A stretch of DNA of 64,000 bases from Acinetobacter baumannii (GTDB lineage Bacteria; Pseudomonadota; Gammaproteobacteria; Pseudomonadales; Moraxellaceae), in the NCBI RefSeq assembly GCF_009759685.1, contig NZ_CP046654.1, positions 1,488,001-1,552,000 on the forward strand, in the 5' to 3' direction. The notes under the pieces are model-generated. The model worked only from the letters and a program-made list of their open reading frames with translations, did no database searches and was not told the DNA's origin. Shown here piece after piece: positions 27,901-35,871 of this stretch. Numbering within the stretch: position 1 is the stretch's first letter; each line of letters starts with the position of its first letter. Made by a program: the position numbers and the translations under genes.

Positions 27901-28560
27901 AGCGCCAAATTTATTTTGACCTCTAAAAATGGCGAGCAACGTGTACGTTTAACTAAAAATATGACCAAGCTTGCTGGAAATACTCAGAACAACATGCGTT
28001 TGACTGAGTTTATCTCGCCAGCAGATGTCCAAGGAACCACGACGCTGTTAATTGAAAATGCAAAAGGCAGCGATAGTATGTTTGTCTATTTGCCTGCATT
28101 GAAAAAAGTACGCCGTCTTGCATCGGCGAATAAAGGTGATGCTTTTATTGGTACGGACTTTAGCTATGGTGATGTTCTTGGCTATAAGCTCAGTGACTGG
28201 AAATACACGAAACTGGCAGATAGCAAATTTAATGGCAAAGATTGCTACATGATTGAAGCAACGCCAATTAATAATACGGTGAAAAGTGACTTTGGTTATA
28301 GCAAACGTCGTATGTGCATACTCAAAGACAACTTTGTTACAGCAACCATCGACATTTGGGATACAGCAGGCAAACCATTAAAACATATTGAATTCACCGA
28401 TATCCGTCCTTATGGCAAAGTGAAACCAAGATGGCAAGCCATGAAATCTATGGCGAAGAATCTGCAAACTCAACATATGACACAAGTGATCGTCAATGAT
28501 TTTGCGGCAGAAAAAACCTTGTCCGATAAGCTTTTCTCACCGCAGAGTCTTGAGAAATGA
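24910..28560 (+). CDS. SRPBCC - RND/MMPL transporter - LolA-like triple fusion
   Basis: A 1216-aa protein in three parts. Residues 1-150 look like an SRPBCC/START-type lipid-binding domain (FLIPAKIDKVFNYLANPAND). Residues about 175-940 are an RND/MMPL permease with two repeats, each a membrane helix, a large periplasmic loop and five more helices (for example ILILAIAAGHAVQLLKRYYED and MAVGIGADYAIYFLYRLRE). Residues about 977-1216 resemble outer-membrane lipoprotein-sorting (LolA-like) proteins. Before the last part, residues 946-976 form a Lys-rich then hydrophobic stretch ending SHA|DE, like a type I signal peptide. It probably exports the lipopeptide. The next gene overlaps by ATGA. Confidence 0.85.
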   Translation: MVTIEHAFLIPAKIDKVFNYLANPANDAGWQLSCKHSELLDSTPRVGSKYEIGFNFIGREMSFKGEITHLVPNELYAFKVVEGPFHYTGTYRFKPHPEGTWIEWVFEAEPGSFFGVLPPALLKKMVLAQFKKDVDNLQALAQKGEAYESVGNENKPTHEANKPPRKTQQMMEKYARWILSHRRIVLTVVMLLTLALAYLASGVKIIIDPDALAPKGHPYITSTKLIEKKFGSKYMVVIGITPKQGDIYQPQVLEKVKRITEEVDNAPGVVRSTMMSLAARQAKGIEANAEGFDAKKLLPSSSVTQEDIDHLKKLLALNPTYMNSVVSKDQQTAAILLELEESPEGFQKMMGPINKIVESEQSKDMTISVGGNPVYLDKAEDYSKRINILFPIAVLVIGLLHFEAFRSKQGLILPLVTALLAVAWGMGMMGLFKQPMDIFNSPTPILILAIAAGHAVQLLKRYYEDFDRLIAQGMEPKAANSEAVVQSLVRVGPVMVLAGGIAAAGFFSLLTFNIPTIRSFGIFTGIGIISTLVIEMTFIPALRSMLPPPSVVKVKRKGLPIWDWIPNRIGDVILSVRPRMMLMTAIAAMGIFLAIGTSRIVVDNDSRNFFSRDLPMQQDDRFLNQSLGGTNSLYIMVDTKVRDGIENPEILKAIDNTEKFANSIPEVGKTISIVDYIKRMNQAMNADQPQAFQVPATKDVVAQYLLLYSMSGEPTDFDSYIDTTQRYAKITILLKTGSNHRIKEILESLKTYMAGQLGDKAVVSFGGDVTQTIALTETMVHGKLMNILQISFAVFFISALVFRSISAGLIVLTPLLFSILAIFGVMGWLDIPLNIPNSLISAMAVGIGADYAIYFLYRLREILREEGGDIKDAIRKTLSTAGKASLFVATAVAGGYGVLSLSQGFHVHQWLAMFIVIAMLFSVFTTLIMVPTMILILKPRFIFSSKKKSIPVAQTVVTSLLLGTALTMSMPKTSHADEVQDIVNRSDDASKFLSSTASAKFILTSKNGEQRVRLTKNMTKLAGNTQNNMRLTEFISPADVQGTTTLLIENAKGSDSMFVYLPALKKVRRLASANKGDAFIGTDFSYGDVLGYKLSDWKYTKLADSKFNGKDCYMIEATPINNTVKSDFGYSKRRMCILKDNFVTATIDIWDTAGKPLKHIEFTDIRPYGKVKPRWQAMKSMAKNLQTQHMTQVIVNDFAAEKTLSDKLFSPQSLEK

Positions 28561-29831
28561 CGCAAGGTGCCTATTGGGTATTTGTCTGCTGCAGTAGCTT
28601 TATGCTACTGCAGCATACTTATGCAGATGACAGCGAAATGAGTTTTGTGAGCCAAAACTCAGCTAGACTCGATGTGTGGTCATCAGATCGTGATTTAAGT
28701 TCGTTAAAAAACATTGGGCAAGCAAGTTTCTGGTCCAATGGTACACTCAAATTTAACCCTGCATTTAAGCTGCATTACGACATAGTGGTTTCAGACGAAA
28801 CGGACCACACTGTAAACCCAGATCAGGTGAGTAAGGTAAATCGTAACTTACGTGAGTTGTATTCGTCATATAATTGGGACCAGACCGTCTATGTCGATGT
28901 TGGTCGTCAGATTGTCGTCTGGGGGAGAGCAGATGGAATTAACCCAACGGATAACCTATCGCCCCGTGACTATACGCGTCTAGTACCAGACGAGACAGAT
29001 CAACGTCTAGGAAATGATGCAATCAAATTGACTTATATTCCTGAATCTGGAACCAATAAATGGACGGCATTGTGGTATCCGCGTAGTCGTTCAGATGTGA
29101 TTCCATTGCGTCAGATTGCTGGTGTTCAGTATGACATAGACCGTAAGAGCCGTCCTGCATTTGCAATGCGTTGGGATTATTCTGTAGATGGTCTAGATGT
29201 AGGGGCATCGTATTTCTCAGGTTTAGATCATATGCCTGATCTGTCAGTTCTTTCAGCGTCTCCAACAGGGGAGGCCACATTGCAACTGAAAAATAACCCT
29301 ATGTCCGTCTATGGGTTTGATTTCAGTTATAACCATAACGATCTCGTGTGGCGCGGTGAAGCTGCATATACAAAGACTGACTCAAATGACAGCGAAGATC
29401 TTACCCATAAGAAAAATAATTTAACTGTGGTTATGGGGCCGGAATGGTCATTAAAAAATTCTACGCTGAGTTTAGTAGGCGTGTACAAACATACGGAGGA
29501 TGTGAAGTCCGCCGATAGCCTAACAAATCCATTATTGAGAGAAGTTTACCGTTATCAGCAAACAATCAGCGACCAATATGAGCAAGATCAGTATGGAGCT
29601 ATGCTGCGTTATGCGCTTAACCTATTGAATGAAAATTTAAAGTTAGAGTTTACAGGATTCTATTTTGCACCAGAGCCTAATGAGTTGTTGAGAGTACGTA
29701 TTAACTACAACCTCAATGATCACTGGCAGTTAAATGCAGGTGGAGATCGCTTCTGGGGCAGAAATGATACGGTACTAGGACAATTTAGAGATAACAGTCT
29801 GGTGTATGCCCAGGTTCGATATAACTTTTAA
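28557..29831 (+). CDS. DUF1302-like outer-membrane protein of the lipopeptide cluster
   Basis: A 424-aa protein with an N-terminal signal peptide (hydrophobic stretch to about residue 23, HTYADD cleavage region) and alternating beta-strand pattern up to a terminal aromatic residue (VYAQVRYNF), as in outer-membrane barrels. The segment VDVGRQIVVWGRADGINPTDNLSPRDY is characteristic of DUF1302-type proteins. Its ATG overlaps the stop of the RND fusion gene, so both are probably made as partners, giving a route across the outer membrane for the product. Corresponds to A1S_0117. Confidence 0.78.
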   Translation: MTQGAYWVFVCCSSFMLLQHTYADDSEMSFVSQNSARLDVWSSDRDLSSLKNIGQASFWSNGTLKFNPAFKLHYDIVVSDETDHTVNPDQVSKVNRNLRELYSSYNWDQTVYVDVGRQIVVWGRADGINPTDNLSPRDYTRLVPDETDQRLGNDAIKLTYIPESGTNKWTALWYPRSRSDVIPLRQIAGVQYDIDRKSRPAFAMRWDYSVDGLDVGASYFSGLDHMPDLSVLSASPTGEATLQLKNNPMSVYGFDFSYNHNDLVWRGEAAYTKTDSNDSEDLTHKKNNLTVVMGPEWSLKNSTLSLVGVYKHTEDVKSADSLTNPLLREVYRYQQTISDQYEQDQYGAMLRYALNLLNENLKLEFTGFYFAPEPNELLRVRINYNLNDHWQLNAGGDRFWGRNDTVLGQFRDNSLVYAQVRYNF

Positions 29832-29884
29832 GATAACTCGCTTCAAAACAATGCTGGAGTGCCCAGTACCTAATAAGGTGATTT

Positions 29885-31750
29885 ATGGATAATTTAAATA
29901 ACGCAAAAAAAGATAATTTTTCACGGAAGACCATATTAGTAACAGGTGCAGCAGGTTTTATTGGCAGCAGATTGATCGTTGAACTTCTGCGTGAAGGTCA
30001 TCAGGTGATTGCTGCGCTGCGTAATGCTGCAACCAAGAAAGATAAGCTATTAGGTTTCATTGCAACCCAAGGGCTGGCTGATCCATCTATATCTTTTGTT
30101 GAATATGATTTAAGCCGCGATTTTAAGCTGGACTCTCTATTATCGGACGCCCAGACAAAAATCCATGTAATTTATCATCTCGCAGCATCATTTAATTGGG
30201 GCATTAGCAAAGCTGAAGCTGAGCGTACCAATATTAAATCAGGGCTTGCTTTGATTGAGTGGGCTGCAACATTGAAGCAGCTTGAGCGATTTATCTGGAT
30301 TGGCGGGTATCGTGTGGCTGCGCCGCCGCAAGAATCGGCTGATGAATTGTATTGCAAACATGGTGGTTATGAGGCTTCTAAAATTCTAGGGCATCAAGCT
30401 TTCATCGAGGCCTGTAAGCGTTTAAATGTGCCATGGACTGCAATAAATCCGGCGACAGTCATTGATGGTTTTTATAATTATGGCGATATGCAATATATCG
30501 GTATTGCTGACATGATTGATAAGCTCTATCAGGGACGTTTACTGGCATTACCTGGTGGCCGTGACACATTCCTGCCACTATGCAATATGCAATATATCGT
30601 GAGCTTTCTGATCCGAACGATGTCTTATCCTGAAACTATTGCTCAGGAATATATGCTGCTTGATCCTGCGACACCCAAATTTCATCGCCTAGTTCACCTA
30701 GCTGCTGAGCATTTGGGAGTTAGCTCACCACATTTACAAATACCTAAAGTTTTGCTCGAGAAATTACCAGAGGTATTACTTGACGGTTCTAAAGAGCAAC
30801 TTTCTTTCATTTCTACCGAGCACTACCATGTTGCTGGGGCAGAGGCGATGGCGGCGAAGATGGGCATCGCAGACCTGATCAGTATCATGCCTTATTTTTC
30901 TCGCTGGATTGATCGCTTGGTGTTTACACGTTTTGGTCGTATGCAAGTACCAACACCTAATTCTTTTAGCTATCAGAACCGCTATTGGACAGAAATTTAT
31001 ACTAAACAGCCAGTTGGTTCAGAAAAAGTTTCTGCATTATTTTTACACGGCATTCCATTTGATAGTGCATGTTGGTCTCCAATCATCAATAAAATTACTT
31101 ATGATCAGGTCGCTATGATGGACTTACCGGGACTTGGGCGTTCAGGTAGTTATGAAATGATGGAAGATAATAACCATCAATTTATTGATACTGCGGCAGA
31201 GCTTTTGGCACCAAATAGTGTGGTGATTGCCCACTCATTAGGATGTCTTTTTGCATTAAATCTTGCAAAGAAATATCCAGATAAAGTTGCACGCCTTATC
31301 CTTATATCACCTTATTTTGTTCAGGCACAGGCTGCAAAAATGTTTCAGATACAAGCGATATCTAAACTCATTTTCCGTTTTGTGCCGAAAGATGTGATTG
31401 CTAAAGATTTACATCCAGAGGGGCAACAAAATCTGTCAGTGAGATATGCGATGGATTCACTACGCCGCATGTCAGTGTCTAAGCATATTAGTGAGTACAT
31501 GCACCACATTAATTTACCGCAGCAGCGCGCAGCACAGACAGCTTTGCTTTCTGAGCTTCGATCTAAAATCGAGATTATTGTGGGAGAGAAAGATCCAATT
31601 GTTACCCCAATCAGTCCAGATATCCCGGTACATATCATCGCTGGTGCAGGTCATAATCCACACGTTACCCATGTAGAAGCGGTTTATGATTACCTTACAC
31701 CAGTTCTGACAAAGTACATCAGCACTACAGCACAGCTTAGTGATGTCTGA
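29885..31750 (+). CDS. Fusion of NAD(P)-dependent epimerase/reductase and alpha/beta hydrolase
   Basis: A 621-aa two-domain enzyme. Residues about 15-345 are an extended short-chain dehydrogenase: the nucleotide motif TGAAGFIGSRL begins near residue 20, and YEASK supplies the Tyr/Lys pair. Residues about 375-610 are an alpha/beta hydrolase with FLHGIPFDSACW, nucleophile Ser451 in AHSLG, an aspartate in EKDPIV and histidine in GAGHNPH. It may tailor the lipopeptide, for example by reduction and hydrolysis or editing of thioesters; the reaction is unknown. Corresponds to A1S_0118. It overlaps the next gene slightly. Confidence 0.82.
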   Translation: MDNLNNAKKDNFSRKTILVTGAAGFIGSRLIVELLREGHQVIAALRNAATKKDKLLGFIATQGLADPSISFVEYDLSRDFKLDSLLSDAQTKIHVIYHLAASFNWGISKAEAERTNIKSGLALIEWAATLKQLERFIWIGGYRVAAPPQESADELYCKHGGYEASKILGHQAFIEACKRLNVPWTAINPATVIDGFYNYGDMQYIGIADMIDKLYQGRLLALPGGRDTFLPLCNMQYIVSFLIRTMSYPETIAQEYMLLDPATPKFHRLVHLAAEHLGVSSPHLQIPKVLLEKLPEVLLDGSKEQLSFISTEHYHVAGAEAMAAKMGIADLISIMPYFSRWIDRLVFTRFGRMQVPTPNSFSYQNRYWTEIYTKQPVGSEKVSALFLHGIPFDSACWSPIINKITYDQVAMMDLPGLGRSGSYEMMEDNNHQFIDTAAELLAPNSVVIAHSLGCLFALNLAKKYPDKVARLILISPYFVQAQAAKMFQIQAISKLIFRFVPKDVIAKDLHPEGQQNLSVRYAMDSLRRMSVSKHISEYMHHINLPQQRAAQTALLSELRSKIEIIVGEKDPIVTPISPDIPVHIIAGAGHNPHVTHVEAVYDYLTPVLTKYISTTAQLSDV

Positions 31751-32504
31751 TGTAGCGAACGTACAGGTTTATGTTTGCCCAATTTCACGGGTACCAGACA
31801 ACCATCTCATATTGAGTCATTATCTCAGCTTTCTCAATGCGGCAGAAAAGCTGAGATATGATCAATATCATCCTCATGCTGCACGACTTTTCTTAATTTC
31901 TCGTGTGTTAATGAAGTCTGTTTTATCAGATAAGTTGGGTATCTCACCCCATGAGGTCATCATTCAATTACAACCTAACGGCAAACCATTTGTACGAGGC
32001 AATAAGGCTATTTATTTTAATCTTAGTCACTCAGCGGACCTTATTGTCCTTGCTGTGACAGAAAAAGGAGAAATAGGAGTCGATGTTGAAAGAATGAACC
32101 ATGAGTTCGAATGGAGGCGTGTCGATAGCGTGTTAGCGCCAAGTGAAATTGAATGGATTCAGCAAAATGAATGGACTAATCCAACTAGTGTATATCAGCG
32201 TTTTTTTCAAATATGGACCTTAAAAGAATCCTATATTAAATGTACTGGTGAAGGAATGAGCCGTCATTTAAAGAAGCTCAACTTTCATGTATCACCTGAA
32301 CATATACAATTTTGCGATTTAACCAAGAATGATGTGCAAAGAACCGAGCAGTATCATTTTAAAAGTTATATCTACAATTATAGTTTTATCTTTTCCCTAT
32401 GTTTACAGCAGAGTCATTGCCTAGAAAGCTTTAATATAGATTGTTTTCAATTATTACCTTATATATCTACACATCGAATAACTCTAGAACCTTGCGAACA
32501 ATAA
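31743..32504 (+). CDS. Sfp/HetI-type 4'-phosphopantetheinyl transferase
   Basis: A 253-aa phosphopantetheinyl transferase that converts the apo ACP and NRPS carrier domain to their active holo forms using CoA. The Mg/CoA motifs are IYFNLSHSAD, IGVDVERM and FFQIWTLKESYIKCTGEG. An ATG at 31743 or GTG at 31740 starts inside the previous gene, so the two are coupled. It closes the operon and makes the cluster self-sufficient for carrier activation. Corresponds to A1S_0119. Confidence 0.92.
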   Translation: MSDVANVQVYVCPISRVPDNHLILSHYLSFLNAAEKLRYDQYHPHAARLFLISRVLMKSVLSDKLGISPHEVIIQLQPNGKPFVRGNKAIYFNLSHSADLIVLAVTEKGEIGVDVERMNHEFEWRRVDSVLAPSEIEWIQQNEWTNPTSVYQRFFQIWTLKESYIKCTGEGMSRHLKKLNFHVSPEHIQFCDLTKNDVQRTEQYHFKSYIYNYSFIFSLCLQQSHCLESFNIDCFQLLPYISTHRITLEPCEQ

Positions 32505-32565
32505 CTAACTTAAATCACTGCAATGAGCGATTTTGAAATTCTAAATATATAAACAGATCAAAAGA

Positions 32566-32597
32566 AAAAGGCACTTACCTTCCGATAAGTGCCTTTT
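32566..32597. terminator. Hairpin between the lipopeptide operon and tRNA-Gly genes
   Basis: AAAGGCACTTA pairs with TAAGTGCCTTT around a short loop, with A- and T-rich ends. On the minus strand it is the terminator of the tRNA genes; it can also stop the biosynthetic operon. Confidence 0.8.
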
Positions 32598-32602
32598 GAA
32601 TT

Positions 32603-32678
<76 letters not shown>

Positions 32679-32723
32679 ATGTATGAGCAGTTTTTACTAA
32701 AACTTTCTCAAAAAAAACCAATC

Positions 32724-32799
<76 letters not shown>

Positions 32800-33029
32800 G
32801 TGCCGCTTATAATACATTAAGCAAAACAAGGGTCAACAACTTTATGCAAATAATTATGCTGATTGCATAAAATAAAAACAGAATTGAGTATTTAGAGTTA
32901 TTTTTATTGATAAGTTGCCGAATAAATAGACATTTTGTTTGCAGTCAAAGCGTACAAGAGCAACTTTTGTTTATGTGTAGACAGGGTATACTAGGTCTAA
33001 ATATACGAATAATCGTAAAAGGAAAAGCT

Positions 33030-33338
33030 ATGAGCCTTGAGCAACAGTTGATTGAACGGTTACAGACCCTTGCACCTAGCCATTTAGAAGTCATTAATGA
33101 GTCTGCCGGCCACGGTGGTTATTTTCCTGGTAAAGAATCCCACTTTAAAGTGATTGTGGTGAGTGAAGAATTTAACGGCTTGCGTTTGGTTCAGCGTCAT
33201 CAAAAAGTTTATGCCTTGGCTTCTGATTTAATGAATCCAGGACAAATTCATGCTTTAGCAATCCACGCTTATTTACCAAGTGAGTGGCAAGGCCAAGCGC
33301 CAGCGAGTCCAGAATGTGCACATGCACCTAAAAGCTAA
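33030..33338 (+). CDS. bolA: BolA family protein
   Basis: A 102-aa BolA-type protein, a partner of monothiol glutaredoxins in Fe-S handling and, in E. coli, a morphology/biofilm regulator. Family features are the basic-acidic alpha/beta core HFKVIVVSEEFNGLRLVQRHQKVYALASDLM and the C-terminal histidine stretch IHALAIHAYLP. I start at ATG 33030 because AAAAGGAAAAG precedes it; the open frame extends 41 residues further without family character. BolA versus IbaG/YrbA subtype was not separated with certainty. Confidence 0.85.
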   Translation: MSLEQQLIERLQTLAPSHLEVINESAGHGGYFPGKESHFKVIVVSEEFNGLRLVQRHQKVYALASDLMNPGQIHALAIHAYLPSEWQGQAPASPECAHAPKS

Positions 33339-33349
33339 GGGCTTAGTTT

Positions 33350-33742
33350 ATGGATGCACATTTACTCACTAAAATTATCCATATGACTGCGGTAGCAGCC
33401 GCACTTATGGTTTTTGTATTACGCGCTTCTACACTATTTATTGGTGTACAAGGTGAACAACCTAACCCAGCAGGGCGTAAAGCTTTAGTTGCTTTACAGC
33501 ATTTGTCATTTACCGTGGTTTTCATTACCGGAGCAATTTTACTGGTGATGAAGAACTTTCAGGTACAGCCATGGTTCTACGCTAAAATTATCTTATTTTT
33601 AGTGCTCTTATCATCTTTAATGAAAGCCTTTAAAAAGGATGACACTATTTTACTAGCTCAGCGCCGTGCGGGTTTGGTCATTAGTGCAATCGCATTTGTT
33701 GCCATTATTATTCTGGTGATAGTGAAACCTGTTTTTGCTTAA
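33350..33742 (+). CDS. SirB2-like small membrane protein
   Basis: A 130-aa protein with four hydrophobic segments. The N-terminal LLTKIIHMTAVAAALMVFVLR, the segment ALQHLSFTVVFITGA and the QRRAGLVI stretch match the SirB family, whose biochemical role is unclear despite the historical name (invasion gene expression up-regulator). It starts 12 bp after the bolA stop and is probably co-transcribed with it. Confidence 0.75.
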   Translation: MDAHLLTKIIHMTAVAAALMVFVLRASTLFIGVQGEQPNPAGRKALVALQHLSFTVVFITGAILLVMKNFQVQPWFYAKIILFLVLLSSLMKAFKKDDTILLAQRRAGLVISAIAFVAIIILVIVKPVFA

Positions 33743-33818
33743 TTGTTCTACATTCTTTGCCTTTTTGCGTAAGCTCTAGGTTAAACTGCATACAGTAAAA
33801 AAATATGTAGAGGGAAAC

Positions 33819-34661
33819 ATGTTAACTCGTGTGGTGTTTAACCAAAAAGGCGGTGTAGGGAAATCAAGTATTACTGTAAATTTGGCTGCCATTAGTGCCA
33901 AACATGGCTTAAGGACCTTGGTTATCGATCTTGATCCTCAAGCCAATTCAAGCCAATACCTTTTAGGCGAAGAAGCAACATACGCTGCTGATAAAGCAGT
34001 TTTAGAACCAAATATTGAAAACTTCTTTGAAGATGTGCTGGGAAATAATCAACAAAAAGGTTTAATTGGGAACGCACTGGGCTCAATTCTAAAAGCTCCA
34101 CGCAACAAAGATCTCGACAGTTTTGTACACTCTACATCCTTTGCAAAATTAGATGTGCTTCCGGCTAGCCCTACGCTCGGTGCTCTTGAACATGCACTTG
34201 AAAGCAAACATAAAATTTATAAATTGCGTGACTCTATTCAAAGCTTGGTTGGGCGCTATGACCGCATTTATATTGACACACCTCCAGCCTTTAACTTTTT
34301 CACATTGTCTGCATTAATTGCAGCAGATAAGGTCCTGATTCCTTTCGACTGTGATGTCTTTTCAAAGCGTGCTTTACAAACATTGATTGAAAATGTTCTC
34401 GAAACGCAAGATGATCATAATGATCGCTTGGAAATTGAAGGAATTGTGGTGAATCAGTTCCAGTCCCAAGCAAAGCTACCTCGGGAAGTGGTTCAACAGT
34501 TAAAAGATGAAGGGTTACCCGTGCTCAATAGCATGTTACCGCCTTCGATTTTGATGAAAGAATCACATCAGAAAAATTTACCTTTGGCTCACTTAGCGCC
34601 AGAACACAAATTGACTCAGTCTTATGAGGCATTGTTCAGCGAAATTGAACCAAAACGATAA
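33819..34661 (+). CDS. Orphan ParA-family ATPase
   Basis: A 280-aa ParA/Soj-like ATPase. The deviant Walker A motif KGGVGKS is at residues 10-16, and Walker B-like segments are VIDLDPQANSSQY and RIYIDTPPAFNFF. There is no parB beside it; a small lipoprotein gene follows. That speaks for a role other than chromosome partition, such as positioning of a protein cargo, but the cargo is not evident. Start at ATG 33819 with GAGGGAAAC upstream. Confidence 0.85.
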   Translation: MLTRVVFNQKGGVGKSSITVNLAAISAKHGLRTLVIDLDPQANSSQYLLGEEATYAADKAVLEPNIENFFEDVLGNNQQKGLIGNALGSILKAPRNKDLDSFVHSTSFAKLDVLPASPTLGALEHALESKHKIYKLRDSIQSLVGRYDRIYIDTPPAFNFFTLSALIAADKVLIPFDCDVFSKRALQTLIENVLETQDDHNDRLEIEGIVVNQFQSQAKLPREVVQQLKDEGLPVLNSMLPPSILMKESHQKNLPLAHLAPEHKLTQSYEALFSEIEPKR

Positions 34662-34668
34662 GAGAAAA

Positions 34669-35058
34669 ATGATGAAAGGCTTATATATTGTGCCTTTGGC
34701 AGCGGCCACTTTACTATTGAGCGCTTGTGCTACAACGGTAAAACCGACTTATGTGTCTCCGACGCAGTATCAATCTTTGAGTTGCCAGCAACTACAAAGT
34801 GAATATAACCGTATTCAACAATATATCGACAATGGTGTACAGACACCAAAAAGTACAGGTATGGGCGTTGGGCTCGGGCTTGGCGGTGGCTGGGGACGAG
34901 GCGGTTGGGGATTCGGCCCATCCATCTCTGTCAATATGGGACAATCTTCTTCAACCAAAAACACCGAACTTTCACGTGTATTAGGTCAACAAGAAGCCAT
35001 TGTTCAGGCTGCTCAGTTCAAGAATTGTCCAATTATTGTTCGGAAAAAGACGAATTAA
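34669..35058 (+). CDS. Glycine-rich small lipoprotein of unknown function
   Basis: A 129-aa protein with a lipoprotein signal peptide: hydrophobic LAAATLLL and lipobox LSAC with Cys at about residue 21. The middle holds a Gly-rich stretch (GVGLGLGGGWGRGGWGFG), which resembles glycine-zipper or flexible linker sequence. I start at ATG 34669 (or the adjacent 34672) after AGAGAA, eight bases after the parA stop, so it is likely in one operon with parA. I do not recognise a named family. Confidence 0.75.
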   Translation: MMKGLYIVPLAAATLLLSACATTVKPTYVSPTQYQSLSCQQLQSEYNRIQQYIDNGVQTPKSTGMGVGLGLGGGWGRGGWGFGPSISVNMGQSSSTKNTELSRVLGQQEAIVQAAQFKNCPIIVRKKTN

Positions 35059-35069
35059 TCATCGGTTTT

Positions 35070-35106
35070 GCATCACAATATGCTAACTAATTGCATATTG
35101 TGATGA
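35070..35106 (+). terminator. Stem-loop after the lipoprotein gene
   Basis: CATCACAATATGC (35071-35083) and GCATATTGTGATG (35093-35105) pair perfectly over 13 bp with a 9-base loop. There is no T-run, so it may be an RNA-stabilising stem or an operator rather than a true terminator. Confidence 0.4.
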
Positions 35107-35273
35107 ATAAAGTTTAGCAAAATGTTTCATAATAAAATTATTATAAATCAATAATTTTTTAAAGATAAGCCTTAGAATAACTTGTATTCTTTCTAATCAG
35201 AATACGCTCTAAACTTGCTATATTTTGCCCATTTCGTTTAATGTTGCCGCATCTTTACTAATGTGGAAATTAT

Positions 35274-35864
35274 ATGATTGAGAGCTGGTTTTTTGTATTA
35301 GCAATGTTGGCTGTTTTACTTATTCCGGGCCCGACAAACGCATTACTTGCAACCGCCGCTCACTCACAAGGTTTATCTAAAACATTCTGGCTTATTCCAA
35401 TGGAATGGTTGGGCTACGCTTATGGCATTAGTTTTTGGGCGGTGTTCATTCATTTGGCAGATCCGGTTTGGCCTGCACTACTGCTTATTTTGCACATCAC
35501 TAGCGTATTATATGTATTCTGGATGGCATTCCGCTTATGGAAAACCACGCATTTACAACAATTTAGCCAAAATCATCGTAATATTCGCCCACGTCAATTA
35601 TTCTTCTCAACTTTAAAAAATCCTAAGTCTTTACTTTTTGCCGCAGGTATTTTCCCCGCTGAAACATGGAATTCGCCTGAAAATTTTCTCATGGTTCTGG
35701 CTGCTTTTACTTTGATTCTTATTCCAGCAGCAAGTTTCTGGATGTTTTTCGGACGTGCTTTATTGACGGGATCAATGAAAAAAATAAAGGCCGATCATCT
35801 ATATAAAGGATCGGCCATGTTACTTATTTTATGTATGCTTCCGGTGGTATTCCGTTTTTTCTAA
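35274..35864 (+). CDS. LysE/RhtB-family exporter-like protein
   Basis: A 196-aa inner-membrane protein with about six hydrophobic segments. The N-terminal LIPGPTNALLATAAHSQG and the mid segment TLKNPKSLLFAAGIFP are marks of the LysE/RhtB amino-acid exporter family. The substrate is unknown. It converges on the DedA gene with only seven bases between the stops. Confidence 0.82.
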   Translation: MIESWFFVLAMLAVLLIPGPTNALLATAAHSQGLSKTFWLIPMEWLGYAYGISFWAVFIHLADPVWPALLLILHITSVLYVFWMAFRLWKTTHLQQFSQNHRNIRPRQLFFSTLKNPKSLLFAAGIFPAETWNSPENFLMVLAAFTLILIPAASFWMFFGRALLTGSMKKIKADHLYKGSAMLLILCMLPVVFRFF

Positions 35865-35871
35865 TTGCTCT

